DNA of 64,000 nt from Telmatactis stephensoni (GCA_029948255.1 JALIZF010001749.1:615959-679958), one strand, 5' to 3'. Shown: positions 46,373 through 55,341, counted from the stretch's first letter. Notes: a model not told the origin generated them from the letters alone. A program made the numbers and translations.

Positions 46373-46990
46373 ATGGAACGAAAGGCTCTCTTAAAAAGGT
46401 TAGTGGACACCAATGGAATGCTATTGCACCATTTGGAAGAACACATTCTGGGAATGATGGGGAATGGAAGTAGATGTCAACCCCACGAAGAAGAAATGAT
46501 TCGGAAATACGTATTAGGATTAAAAGAAGTTCACAATGGGTTGGAGTGTTTCTTGGTTTTCAACCAGTCTCAAGAACTTCAGAATGTCTTACATGGGATG
46601 AATTTGAAAATTCCTGGAATCGACTTTGAAACTTCCTCCATGACCTATCAGACGATGTCCAAATACCCTAATCTGATTTCACAACAAGAGATTCAAGAAA
46701 CCATGGTGATTCCTAGTTCTCAAGTAAAAGAACAAATGGAATGCTCCCCAACAGCACAGGTAATAGAAGCTCTACCACCTCCACCACCTTCCAATGTAGA
46801 GAACAAAAAGAGAAAAAGAAGGAGATCCAAGAAAGATGTGATGCCTCCTCTTTTAGATATGAAAAAGATCAAGGAACAAGAAGTAGCAGTGATGGAAGGA
46901 AATCTCCCCCCGTTTCCTGAAGTCCCTCCCACACCCTGCAACGAGACATTTAATGTGGAACAATTTTTCCAGTCTTTGACGGAGAATTAA
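46373..46990 (+). CDS. Unknown protein with Pro-rich, basic linker (205 aa)
   Basis: A helical N-terminal part of about 100 residues is followed by a Pro-rich run (P-P-P-P-P-S), a basic cluster (K-K-R-K-R-R-R-S-K-K) that could be a nuclear-localisation signal, and a C-terminus rich in P and E. The ATG at 46373 is chosen over an in-frame GTG nine bases upstream. Function unknown. Confidence 0.55.
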   Translation: MERKALLKRLVDTNGMLLHHLEEHILGMMGNGSRCQPHEEEMIRKYVLGLKEVHNGLECFLVFNQSQELQNVLHGMNLKIPGIDFETSSMTYQTMSKYPNLISQQEIQETMVIPSSQVKEQMECSPTAQVIEALPPPPPSNVENKKRKRRRSKKDVMPPLLDMKKIKEQEVAVMEGNLPPFPEVPPTPCNETFNVEQFFQSLTEN

Positions 46991-47043
46991 AAAAAATGTA
47001 GTCATTAAAAGATCACTGAATTGTAATGATTATGAAATGATTT

Positions 47044-47505
47044 TTATTCAAATAAATCACGTCGAATTTGTACAAGAGGTTGTTTTACTGTTCTTCGTCG
47101 TTTCTTTTTTTTAGGACTGCCTGTGCCTTTTTGTTTCATCGTTCGTTTCAGGGAGAATGTCTTACTCGCTTCTTGTTCAGCTTTAGATTTGAGATCCATG
47201 GCTGCGTCAGTGGTTCGATCTCGTAATGCTTGCTTTAAATCTTTCCCATCCAGCGCATCTTGCAACACTCCTTTAGCAGTGGACGTTGCGGTATCTACAA
47301 TGGCTTCCTTAGCCCGCTCCATGGGTGCTTTTAAAAACCCAGGGATACTTTGAAATCGTCGTGAGATACCTAGCCCCCCACTGCGCCAATTTTTTCCACC
47401 TTCTTGAGGGTGATACACAGGAATCATTCCCCCCTTTTGAGGAATGTAGACAGGTATGTCAAAATTTCCTCCACTTTGTTCAGGGACGTAGACGGGAATA
47501 TTCAT
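47044..47505 (-). CDS. Core protein precursor with three IPVY-x-P-Q-x-GG repeats (153 aa)
   Basis: The N-terminus repeats I-P-V-Y-V-P-E-Q-S-G-G, I-P-V-Y-I-P-Q-K-G-G and I-P-V-Y-H-P-Q-E-G-G. A helical middle and a basic tail (P-K-K-K-K-R-R-R-T-V) follow. The spacing of Q-x-G-G sites would give several short peptides on cleavage. It directly follows the penton-like reading frames on the minus strand. Confidence 0.7.
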   Translation of the reverse strand: MNIPVYVPEQSGGNFDIPVYIPQKGGMIPVYHPQEGGKNWRSGGLGISRRFQSIPGFLKAPMERAKEAIVDTATSTAKGVLQDALDGKDLKQALRDRTTDAAMDLKSKAEQEASKTFSLKRTMKQKGTGSPKKKKRRRTVKQPLVQIRRDLFE

Positions 47506-47810
47506 GCTTTGATAAATTTGAGTGAGAATGTAGAAACACCTGTATTGTCTAGATGGAGAAGTTCTCCTTGCTCGTTCTCAACGGTGATGTCAATAGTCTG
47601 AAATGAACTCACACCAATGATTCTGTATTTAAGGTGTTTAGGCTCAAATACGTAATCGTGCGCGTTTCCATCTTTGTCTGAATTTTCTTTCAAAGGTATA
47701 ATATCGAGTAAAGGCTGATCAATATCACCGATTCTGATAGGGTCCAAAAGAGAACAAGTGATATGGGCCATCGAATTGAACATTTTTTTACTTTTTAGCT
47801 GTAAGTGCAC
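47502..47810 (-). CDS. Penton-like C-terminal module (102 aa)
   Basis: The pattern A-H-I-T-C-S-L-L-D-P-I-R-I-G-D, followed by Q-P-L-L-D-I-I-P-L and a last strand with F-Q-T-I-D-I-T-V, matches the C-terminal half of Polinton vertex proteins. It may be the second half of a duplicated penton whose first half is in the next ORF (47795-48868), from which it is separated by a frame change. Confidence 0.65.
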   Translation of the reverse strand: MHLQLKSKKMFNSMAHITCSLLDPIRIGDIDQPLLDIIPLKENSDKDGNAHDYVFEPKHLKYRIIGVSSFQTIDITVENEQGELLHLDNTGVSTFSLKFIKA

Positions 47811-48868
47811 AAAACCAACACGAGTCCAGTCGTATGCCGGTTGGGGTAAAATTGATTTTGAATAAAAAGCTGAGGAAGTTCTTCGAATTTGTTTAGAAAG
47901 GATTTCAAGCTTATCATTTCATCGATTGGAAAGACATAAGATTTCCAATTTGCATCTACCATTTTCCCATTATTCCATTTTTCTACACTGATGGTTCTCA
48001 GACGTTCGTCGGTAGAAACTCCATGACAAAGAGCTTGAGGTAAAATACCTTTAGATCCATCAGCACCCACAAAATCCTTGTGTTTGAGTTTCTTTTTTAA
48101 GACATTGTTCACATAGTCAATAAGCGTTTCCAGTGTGCTCCATTTGGTATTAGGAATGTCAATTTCCAGTTCTTGCGGCGATTGGAACTGATCCTTCTTA
48201 AAATCATATGGAATATAACTCAGTCTGATTTTTTCATTGTTTCGAGTGATGACATTAGAAATACTGATAGCAGGTAGCGTTGCCTTGGTGAGAGCCACTT
48301 TCCATTCATTTGCTTCCATTTTAATGATCGAGGGGAGTTGAGCGGTGAATCGATTGGGAGTATTGTTAGCAAAGTAAATTTTGGACTGGTTACTCAATAA
48401 TGTCATATCCATACTTTCTTTTTGATGTATTGGAGTAGGTCTAAAATGCAGAGCAATGTATGTTGGAGAATCACGAATGAAACGTGGCGTCTGTCCTTTA
48501 GTATTAACAATCTTGAATCCAATGTGATCGAAATGAGATTTAGCTACACGTCTAATATATGGATGGTACGATTCTTGATGACGGACATGGGAGTCAAGAT
48601 CGGGAGGCACCCATTCTAAAAGAGGAAATTTATCATGGCCTACTAGCTCGTATTCAATAACATCGGTGTAGAGGAGCAGGTCTTTATGCGTTTCTGTAGA
48701 ACGCACCTCAGAGCAAATAATAGACTGAACAAAGACTTCCCATTGATCTTGTAAATTCCATAAGGAAGGAAGTTTTACCACAAAGGAATGTTGAGAATTT
48801 TGAGAAGTCCGTGGAGCACTCGGGTTAGGTAAACTACAGCACCAAAACGTAAAGGGGATATGACTCAT
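47795..48868 (-). CDS. Penton-like minor capsid protein with internal duplication
   Basis: Residues 1-160 hold one complete set of vertex-protein stations (F-V-V-K-L-P-S-L-W, then L-L-L-Y-T-D-V-I-E-Y-E-L-V-G-H, F-P-L-L-E-W-V). Residues 170-340 start a second set (R-F-T-A-Q-L-P-S-I-I, then E-W-K-V-A-L-T-K-A). The second set appears to finish in the overlapping ORF 47502-47810. Overlap and same strand suggest a fusion or frameshift. It sits between the integrase and core genes. Confidence 0.7.
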   Translation of the reverse strand: MSHIPFTFWCCSLPNPSAPRTSQNSQHSFVVKLPSLWNLQDQWEVFVQSIICSEVRSTETHKDLLLYTDVIEYELVGHDKFPLLEWVPPDLDSHVRHQESYHPYIRRVAKSHFDHIGFKIVNTKGQTPRFIRDSPTYIALHFRPTPIHQKESMDMTLLSNQSKIYFANNTPNRFTAQLPSIIKMEANEWKVALTKATLPAISISNVITRNNEKIRLSYIPYDFKKDQFQSPQELEIDIPNTKWSTLETLIDYVNNVLKKKLKHKDFVGADGSKGILPQALCHGVSTDERLRTISVEKWNNGKMVDANWKSYVFPIDEMISLKSFLNKFEELPQLFIQNQFYPNRHTTGLVLVLCTYS

Positions 48869-50115
48869 GTTTTTAATTGTGTAATAGCAGATTCATCTAC
48901 CCACTGGTTGTAATGATCAGGCCAACCTTTATACTTTACCAACACCTCCTTTTGATTGGAATCAGGATTGGTTCGTCGGTTAAGTATCTTTTCAATCTTA
49001 AACCTGATGTTTGCCTGTTCTTCTTCAGTTACCTTTTGCATTTCTTGTTCATAAAACGTCCCCTCCAATGTATCTTGTCCGTCGTAGTCAGCAAGTCGGT
49101 AATAAGGGGGTGGTCCAGGGTCACGTGATCGGACTTTGAACCATTCTTCCGTCCATTGAGGAAGGTATCCTTTTCGAAAGACGTGTTTTTGTTTACTTAT
49201 CCGAACTACATCACCAATGTTAAATTTGTACTCCGAATCTTTAAAGTTTTTCAAGTAATCTTGACGAGCTCCAAACAGGGTATTCTTTACACTTTCAGCG
49301 TCTTTATGAGTGACAGAATTTGGGGGCCTTTTAATGCTTCCGTGAGGCCTCGCATTATAACTATCGACAATGCTTTGAATAGAATCTATCCAATTATAAG
49401 ACCCTGTTTCATAAAACATTTTCCACAGTTTTCTTTTAATGGTTAATTGCACACGTTCCACAATAGCGGCTTTAGTGGTGCCATCATGGCCACTAATCAA
49501 AGATGTGGGTGGAATGAATGATTTTAGATAATCTTTAAAAGTGTGGTTATAGAATTCTGATCCTTTGTCTACATAAAGCCATAATGGTGGACGATGACCT
49601 ATTTCAAGTGCTCTTTTTACAATGACCTTATATCCACGAGTGGTTTCTTCTCCCGTCTTATTTTTCAATGGTTCGATCCAAAGATAACGTGAAAGTACGT
49701 CAATAACCACCAACATCCAGCCATACCCTTTGTTGTCTTTCTTATGCCAAGTTAAATCCGACAAATCTGCCTGCCATTCGGTGTCTACATCACTGACTAC
49801 AAATTGCCGACGTGCGTATCGTTTAGGTGCCGGGCGATGAAGGGCGTAGGTCGTTTGTGACTCTAACCACTTGCGCATCTGTGTTTCTTTCTTTTTCAGA
49901 TCGTCTTGCTTGTGCTTTTTTCCCTGTCTGGCTTCGTTCATTTCGTAAGCGATCCAAGAGGAGGCTCCATCGAGAGCGTAAGGGTGGTGATTTCCTGGTT
50001 CGAAATAAGAACGATGCCATGCATCCTCCTCTTCCAGTTGTCTTTTTTTCGCTTGGAGTTTCTTTGATGACTGTTTTCTTCCTCCTCCACATTGAAGATC
50101 GTCGTTTGAATCCAT
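48865..50115 (-). CDS. Polinton integrase with C-terminal chromodomain
   Basis: The 416-residue ORF has the rve core with D117 (Q-A-D-L-S-D-L), D183 (Y-V-D-K-G-S-E-F) and E220 (I-V-E-R), and a C-terminal chromodomain at about 368-416 (V-K-Y-K-G-W-P ... W-V-D-E-S), which can read histone marks to guide insertion. The N-terminus carries L-Q-C-G-G, a site of the same type as in the virion proteins, so it may be trimmed by the protease. The frame is open and looks functional. Confidence 0.85.
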   Translation of the reverse strand: MDSNDDLQCGGGRKQSSKKLQAKKRQLEEEDAWHRSYFEPGNHHPYALDGASSWIAYEMNEARQGKKHKQDDLKKKETQMRKWLESQTTYALHRPAPKRYARRQFVVSDVDTEWQADLSDLTWHKKDNKGYGWMLVVIDVLSRYLWIEPLKNKTGEETTRGYKVIVKRALEIGHRPPLWLYVDKGSEFYNHTFKDYLKSFIPPTSLISGHDGTTKAAIVERVQLTIKRKLWKMFYETGSYNWIDSIQSIVDSYNARPHGSIKRPPNSVTHKDAESVKNTLFGARQDYLKNFKDSEYKFNIGDVVRISKQKHVFRKGYLPQWTEEWFKVRSRDPGPPPYYRLADYDGQDTLEGTFYEQEMQKVTEEEQANIRFKIEKILNRRTNPDSNQKEVLVKYKGWPDHYNQWVDESAITQLKT

Positions 50116-50233
50116 CGAATTTGGTGTTACAACAAGAACAGGTTATACACGTTAAAGAACCTTCACGATTGACTTCAATCGGGTGATTTGCTGAAGGCAA
50201 TAAAGTCTGCACTACCGAAGCAAATTGTCCCAT
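49823..50233 (-). CDS. Possible small overlapping ORF starting M-G-Q-F (tentative)
   Basis: From the ATG at 50233, preceded directly by GTATATA, a frame of 136 residues starts M-G-Q-F-A-S-V-V-Q, has a C-I-T-C-S-C-C knot and then overlaps the integrase in another frame for about 290 bp. The MGQ start could accept a myristoyl group. The overlap part is arginine-rich and may be only a shadow of the integrase. Support is weak. Confidence 0.25.
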   Translation of the reverse strand: MGQFASVVQTLLPSANHPIEVNREGSLTCITCSCCNTKFDGFKRRSSMWRRKKTVIKETPSEKKTTGRGGCMASFLFRTRKSPPLRSRWSLLLDRLRNERSQTGKKAQARRSEKERNTDAQVVRVTNDLRPSSPGT

Positions 50234-50303
50234 TATATACGAAATCACTGACGGAACGGAGTCTTATATGCTTATATAGGATTCTTTTCTCTTCGTTGTT
50301 AAG

Positions 50304-50978
50304 ATGGAAGTAAAAAGATACGACCCCAGATGGACTACACCACTAAATATTTTAGTATCCGGACCGTCAAAAAGCGGGAAGACATGGTATATTGCTAAAT
50401 TGATCAAACATTTACCATGGCTTTTAGATCGTCCCATGAACAAGATCATTATTTGTTATGCAGTATGGCAGTCAATGTATGATGAGTTGACAGACCAATA
50501 CGCAAACATAGAATTTTATGAAGGATTACCCAGCTCACCGTTTGATCTATTTTCGACTGAACACCGTCCAGGACTCATGATTTTTGATGATCTCATGGGG
50601 GAACTAACAGACAAAGAAAACAAGAAAAAAATTGAGCAATGGTTTAGTCGCGGATCACATCACCACGATGTCTCGCTTTGCGCTTTGATTCAAAACCTCT
50701 TTCCTAAAGATATGCGTACGGTATCTCTCAACGCACATATAATCATCTACTTTCCCAACCCTCGAGATCAATTACAGTTATCTACTCTTGCACGCCAGGC
50801 TTTTCCAAACCATGGTGAACGAATTAAAAGAGCATATCTGGCCATCAAAGACACTCCGTATCATCCGTTAATCCTGGATTTTCAACAAAAAACACCTGAC
50901 GAATTTCGTGTGCGCACTGGTTTACTGCCTGAAGAACTTCGTTCCCGTAGTGAACCTTTTTCTAAATTGTATCTATGA
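50304..50978 (+). CDS. Polinton packaging ATPase
   Basis: Walker A G-P-S-K-S-G-K-T at 20-27 and Walker B L-M-I-F-D-D at 91-96 with Gln in A-L-I-Q-N-L at about 124. It belongs to the HerA/FtsK-like A32 group, is complete at 224 residues, and is the only plus-strand gene among the capsid and integrase genes. It packages the element genome into capsids. Confidence 0.9.
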   Translation: MEVKRYDPRWTTPLNILVSGPSKSGKTWYIAKLIKHLPWLLDRPMNKIIICYAVWQSMYDELTDQYANIEFYEGLPSSPFDLFSTEHRPGLMIFDDLMGELTDKENKKKIEQWFSRGSHHHDVSLCALIQNLFPKDMRTVSLNAHIIIYFPNPRDQLQLSTLARQAFPNHGERIKRAYLAIKDTPYHPLILDFQQKTPDEFRVRTGLLPEELRSRSEPFSKLYL

Positions 50979-51063
50979 TAATAAAACATTCAGTACACAA
51001 GAAGACGTGTAATAATGACATGATTTTAATAAAATAGTAGAACAAATGATACAGTTTTTTTTA

Positions 51064-51486
51064 TTAATCGTTTTCACAGCAACATCCTTGGCATGGATGG
51101 CCAAGAGGTCCTACATACTCGTCTTCAAACTGAGTTTGTATTTGGGAAGGGATCATTTCCTGACAAACAAATTGGCATACAATTTTATCGTTAGTTTTAG
51201 GTGGTCCGGGAAAACTATCATTAAAGTTGCTTTGAGTAATGTTACGTGTACGATGCCACAAATACGAAAGGCAGTAGTGTCCACACACGTAAGTATCACG
51301 ACTTTGTAATCGAGGTGATTTTTGAATTTTAACGAGCTTAAAATGTGTTAGAAACCGTAGTCCAGGATAACGTTGAAAAAATTCACTACTTCCATACGAA
51401 TCAAAAACTTCAATTTCTTGACCGTTGTAGTACATGCACAACCAATGAGAACCAGGATCTTTAATCTGGTCCACGTTGAAAACCAT
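51064..51486 (-). pseudogene. Adenain-like cysteine protease, catalytic part
   Basis: It contains H14 (P-G-S-H-W), D29 (E-V-F-D-S-Y-G), Q61 (L-Q-S-R-D) and C68 (V-C-G-H-Y-C), the catalytic set of adenovirus-type proteases. The N-terminal part lies in another frame (51461-51658), separated by a break near 51487-51510 beside a six-C run. The enzyme would mature the QxGG-bearing virion proteins, but this copy seems broken unless the break is an assembly error. Confidence 0.8.
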
Positions 51487-51658
51487 CCCCCCATGGAAAA
51501 CGTTTTTTTGGATGACTCCATTGCTTTAAGAATCGATGTGCTTGATCGGACGCCATTGTTCCCATATACTTGTAGCCATTTTGTACCTTGGACCCATTTG
51601 GCGGGTAAGAGGCTACCACGGTGATTTGATGAGTGCTCAGTTGGTTTCCAGCGTTCAT
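51461..51658 (-). pseudogene. N-terminal part of the adenain-like protease
   Basis: It starts M-N-A-G-N-Q-L-S-T-H-Q-I and continues in a frame that ends near the catalytic part at 51486. It is consistent with the N-terminal helices of this protease family. It is not an independent gene. Confidence 0.6.
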
Positions 51659-51660
51659 CT

Positions 51661-53082
51661 CTAGTGAGCATACATCATGCTCACGTTTTTATGTCCATCA
51701 ATAATCATTTTGTTTTCAAATTCTCCATAACAAATCACTGTAGTATTGTTGGCTGTTTCAGCTCGGAATTCCATGTCAATGTTTATTACTCCGAGATTTT
51801 TACTGTAATCGTATCCAAAATTTTGGCGTCCATCTGGATTGAAATTGTAGAGAAGGAAATAATTTCCATTGACGTAGTCGTCACGAGATAGTCCAACAGA
51901 TCCTGATTCCATGTTTTTCCCTGTAAAAGCATGGATAGTAGCGTATCCTTCTAACCGGTCGTGGGATTTCAAATAGAGGCGTTCATATGGAATTTCATCT
52001 CCATTACAAGTCACCCGGATCATTTCTTGTCCCATATCACAAAAGTTAAAAGGGTTTCGATCATAAGCTCCTGTAAATGCATTTCCTCTTTGAAATGCTA
52101 TGATCATGTAGTTTGGCCGATAGCCCTGAAAAACATTGTAAAAGTTGGAACGACGTCTTCCGTTGGGAATGGTCATGGTAACAATACGTGACGTCATGCA
52201 TGGGTAAATGGCCATATACTGGTTGTTTAGCATGTGGGACTCATTGAAAAGATGAAGATCTTTTTCTGCCTCTACAAAACGTACGTGCATTTTTGGGCTG
52301 TCGGCAACGATTCGAAACGTCGGGGCTGCGATAGTACCTTCAGTCATAAGAACCAACTTAGGCTCATTCCAGCGAAGTTTGAATTCCAACAAACATCCTG
52401 GGGTTAGATATTTTTCACACTGAAACACATCAATAATAGGAGTGATAATAAACTTGACTTTTCTTCCTTGACAACACCACTGGTGCCGTTTGTAGGCTCC
52501 ATGATTACGCCATTTTCCTTCATACAGTTTTACCATAGCTTTCTGTACATTGTTTTGGTTCACAGTAGGATCAAGGTCTGGTAGGGGTGAAGGATCCGTA
52601 TTGTCAAATCGTCCCGGTGTATCGGATGCCCATCCTTCTTGAGACAACTGCCCCTTTTTTTCTTCTTTACTATGATTAAACAATCTTGTAATGTATGCTT
52701 TGATGTAATAAGACTCGGACGTCTCTCCCACACTTTCTCCATTAATCTTTAATTCGAATTGTTTAATCAGTGAATGACCAATGTTGTTCACAGGAAACAC
52801 TTTATCACCATTTTGCAATAACGTGCTACCATTACCCAAAAATTCAACATCGTATTCAAATAAGATCATGGACATATCAATCCACGAGCGAGAACGTTCT
52901 ACTGTGATTTGAAGCGGACTTATGGTTGCATTCGTGGGACGGTATATTTCCCATTTTGATTTTTCTACAGACGTGTCGACAGGTGGTGATTGAAACAGTT
53001 GACCCAAATGTCCTTTAATGATTTTTTGACTTCCGATCGAAGCAAGTCCACTCGTACCTGTTTTTCCTCCCGTCTGAGCCAT
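51661..53082 (-). CDS. Polinton major capsid protein
   Basis: A 473-residue double-jelly-roll capsid protein. Diagnostic features are N-N-I-G-H-S-L-I-K-Q-F-E-L-K-I-N-G in the first roll and later E-C-or-loop regions ending in W-N-E-P-K-L. I chose the ATG at 53082, which starts M-A-Q-T-G-G-K and places a Q-x-G-G site at the very N-terminus, over the upstream in-frame ATG. It makes the bulk of the shell. The frame is intact. Confidence 0.88.
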   Translation of the reverse strand: MAQTGGKTGTSGLASIGSQKIIKGHLGQLFQSPPVDTSVEKSKWEIYRPTNATISPLQITVERSRSWIDMSMILFEYDVEFLGNGSTLLQNGDKVFPVNNIGHSLIKQFELKINGESVGETSESYYIKAYITRLFNHSKEEKKGQLSQEGWASDTPGRFDNTDPSPLPDLDPTVNQNNVQKAMVKLYEGKWRNHGAYKRHQWCCQGRKVKFIITPIIDVFQCEKYLTPGCLLEFKLRWNEPKLVLMTEGTIAAPTFRIVADSPKMHVRFVEAEKDLHLFNESHMLNNQYMAIYPCMTSRIVTMTIPNGRRRSNFYNVFQGYRPNYMIIAFQRGNAFTGAYDRNPFNFCDMGQEMIRVTCNGDEIPYERLYLKSHDRLEGYATIHAFTGKNMESGSVGLSRDDYVNGNYFLLYNFNPDGRQNFGYDYSKNLGVINIDMEFRAETANNTTVICYGEFENKMIIDGHKNVSMMYAH

Positions 53083-53138
53083 GAGGGCGAAGAAAATGAA
53101 CTCACAACCGAAATACAAAGGAGCTATTTATATCTTGA

Positions 53139-53804
53139 CTACGTCGGGGTAAACAGTTGTTTGCGTTTTGGTTTTTTCCGTAAGTTTTCTTTACGTGTGT
53201 AATATTGTTGTATTTTCTTTTCAGATTCTTTGATGGAATGTCTATTTTCGGGTGTCGACGGCTCTTTCCTCAATGTTTGGATTTTTTTGGCTTCTTTATT
53301 GATCATGCGTTCATAGGCATCTTCGAGCTCCCCCCACACTGATTCATAAGAGGGTGGATGAGATCTGACTTCTCTACCAGGTAAACTAGACGATGGGGGT
53401 GTTGACATTGAAGAGGAAGGTGGTAATTTGGTGATATTAGATGTAGATGGTTGAGAAATGGGAATTTTGGCTACTTTCAGTTGTTCCCCTTGAGCCCTAT
53501 TCAAAGAGCTTATCAAGTTAATCTTCTCAGATGAAGAAAGGTTTGGGTCGTTTAATGTTTGACGTGTCCATTGATCCAGCAACCCAATGATAGAAGATTT
53601 AGGATTCTGTTGAATAGTTTGTTGAATAGCAAAATTTTTCAGTAAGTCATAGGTATCCATTTCTCCTTTAGGATTCATTCCAATGATAGTGCCACCCGAT
53701 TGATTTTGTTTCTCTTTATTCTTCAATTCTTGTAGTTCGCTTGTAATTCGATCCCACAGTATGGCTGGAACAACGTAGGCTGTTTTGCTATCTTTGTCAT
53801 TCAT
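53139..53804 (-). CDS. Virion-associated protein with QSGG site and PPSY motif (221 aa)
   Basis: Q-N-Q-S-G-G near 33-38 is a candidate protease site. A Ser/Pro-rich centre is followed by S-H-P-P-S-Y-E-S-V-W, a PPxY late-domain motif of the kind that recruits NEDD4-type ligases. A basic coiled-coil end follows (K-K-I-Q-Q-Y-Y-T-R-K-E-N-L-R-K-K-P-K-R-K). It overlaps the next gene by 4 bp. Confidence 0.65.
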   Translation of the reverse strand: MNDKDSKTAYVVPAILWDRITSELQELKNKEKQNQSGGTIIGMNPKGEMDTYDLLKNFAIQQTIQQNPKSSIIGLLDQWTRQTLNDPNLSSSEKINLISSLNRAQGEQLKVAKIPISQPSTSNITKLPPSSSMSTPPSSSLPGREVRSHPPSYESVWGELEDAYERMINKEAKKIQTLRKEPSTPENRHSIKESEKKIQQYYTRKENLRKKPKRKQLFTPT

Positions 53805-54064
53805 TTTGTAGTAGGCACAATTTTTCGCCCTTTAGAATATAGATATGTCGGTCTTCCTTTTATAACCACGGGAATGCCTGAAACAGACCCCCCTATTTGA
53901 TGTTTAATCTTAAAACGTGTAGTCATTGCTCCTGGCCCGTTATCGTACGAGTATCTGCTATTAAATGGATTGGTCACCACACCATAATCTACAAACGATG
54001 GGCCTAAGGTTCCTCTAAACGCACCGGAGTTCTTACTGGCCTTTTTTCTTCCTCGTTTACCCAT
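53801..54064 (-). CDS. Small basic virion-type protein with QIGG site (87 aa)
   Basis: A basic N-terminus (G-K-R-G-R-K-K-A-S-K) and F-K-I-K-H-Q-I-G-G-S-V-S-G in the middle; cleavage after GG would release a hydrophobic/basic tail. It fits the mu/pVI-like class of core proteins. Confidence 0.6.
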   Translation of the reverse strand: MGKRGRKKASKNSGAFRGTLGPSFVDYGVVTNPFNSRYSYDNGPGAMTTRFKIKHQIGGSVSGIPVVIKGRPTYLYSKGRKIVPTTK

Positions 54065-54617
54065 TTTTGTCTTTTTTAGCTATGGCTGCTTTAATAATAG
54101 AGTCTAGTTCCTCTTTATCGGATGCCGACGTAGACGGGGACGAAAGTTCTTCTACCGTTGAAAAAGAAGAATCTTCTTGTTGTACTATCTCTTTCTTTTT
54201 CTTCTTCTTCTTCTTCTTCTTCTCAGTATTTCCTTTTATTCTTTCTCCGAGAGCGTCTACACCCTTACTTATACCCTCCTGTAAAACAGCCTTTCCGACT
54301 GATTTGACATGAGGTACCGCTGCTTTGGCTAAAGTTTTCAACACTTTTCCCGCCAAAATTGCTCCACTACCCCCCCTCTGTGTTAGACATCGACGTATTT
54401 GTTGTGGAGTAGCGTGACGAAAGGCAATATTGTACAATCGTCTCTTGATTTGTCTCGGAAGTTTAGTTTCGACAGGAACCTTACCGGATAAAACAGCTTG
54501 AGCCAACTGTTGTATGGCCATGAGGTGTTCATCAGTGCTATGTCTTAACAAGGGCGTAGCTTGGGAAGGATGACATATTGCTAAAGATCGAATAAAACTT
54601 TTACCATCACTCATCAT
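54057..54617 (-). CDS. Core or membrane-active protein with QRGG site and Lys-rich run (186 aa)
   Basis: C-L-T-Q-R-G-G-S-G-A-I-L is near residue 80. The following A-G-K-V-L-K-T-L-A-K-A-A-V-P amphipathic helix is like adenovirus pVI. A run of about 11 lysines follows (coded by a long TTC repeat on the plus strand near 54199-54222), then an acidic/Ser tail. The TTC tract may vary in length between copies. Confidence 0.65.
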   Translation of the reverse strand: MMSDGKSFIRSLAICHPSQATPLLRHSTDEHLMAIQQLAQAVLSGKVPVETKLPRQIKRRLYNIAFRHATPQQIRRCLTQRGGSGAILAGKVLKTLAKAAVPHVKSVGKAVLQEGISKGVDALGERIKGNTEKKKKKKKKKKEIVQQEDSSFSTVEELSSPSTSASDKEELDSIIKAAIAKKDKNG

Positions 54618-54651
54618 GACATTTGTTGCCTCTTGAACTTCTTTAAGAATT

Positions 54652-55341
54652 TTAGATATTCTGAAATGTGATCAAATGTGTTCTGTCCTTTATAGTACCC
54701 CCCAGTTTGCGAAACGGCCGTTCGTCTGGCCTTGCTTTTTGACTACGAGATTTCCGTTTTCTTTTTGTCGGGTGATGTTTCAAAAGCTCGTCAGTGGACA
54801 TAGTCTGTAAATTTTTCATTTTGGATTCCCCCTGCCACTTTGTTTGCTTTGCTAGTTCCTTAACAAGTTCTGCTGTTTCTGGTTTTATTTCTTCAAACCG
54901 ATGACGTAAAGTTTTTAATGCATGCAAATAACTTAACTTTTCTTCCAATGTTAAGTCTTCTATTCTTATCCTAGAAAAGTCGAGTCTTTTTGCTTCTTCG
55001 AGATTTTTCACATCTTCAGTCCGATTCAAATATACATTGAGATTTTCGATACCATTAGATATATCACCAGTTCTAGTCTTTGAATCGCCAGTTTCGTTTT
55101 GCAGATCACCAGTTACATTTTGAAGATCACCACTTTCATTTTTCAAATCGCCAATTATCAACTCAACATCACCACGTTGAATGGTAGAATCACCAGTTAC
55201 TCTTAAAGTTGTTGGTGATTGAATCAAAGTTTGAAATATCAAGTCATTTATTGATTTGGGGTAAATAGCTGTTCCTGATGCTAGCATTATATCGTCTTCA
55301 GTTAAGTCAATTAGTTGAGGTATTGAATGAGAGAAATCCAT
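54652..55341 (-). CDS. Protein with GD-heptad repeats (229 aa)
   Basis: Residues about 50-95 repeat a seven-residue unit, G-D-x-x-x-x-(T/S/R), six times (G-D-L-K-N-E-S, G-D-L-Q-N-V-T, G-D-L-Q-N-E-T and so on). This suggests a coiled or beta-helical rod. A helical region follows, then a basic tail with K-R-K-R-K-S-R-S. It precedes the polymerase gene. A fibre or spike role is possible. Confidence 0.6.
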   Translation of the reverse strand: MDFSHSIPQLIDLTEDDIMLASGTAIYPKSINDLIFQTLIQSPTTLRVTGDSTIQRGDVELIIGDLKNESGDLQNVTGDLQNETGDSKTRTGDISNGIENLNVYLNRTEDVKNLEEAKRLDFSRIRIEDLTLEEKLSYLHALKTLRHRFEEIKPETAELVKELAKQTKWQGESKMKNLQTMSTDELLKHHPTKRKRKSRSQKARPDERPFRKLGGTIKDRTHLITFQNI

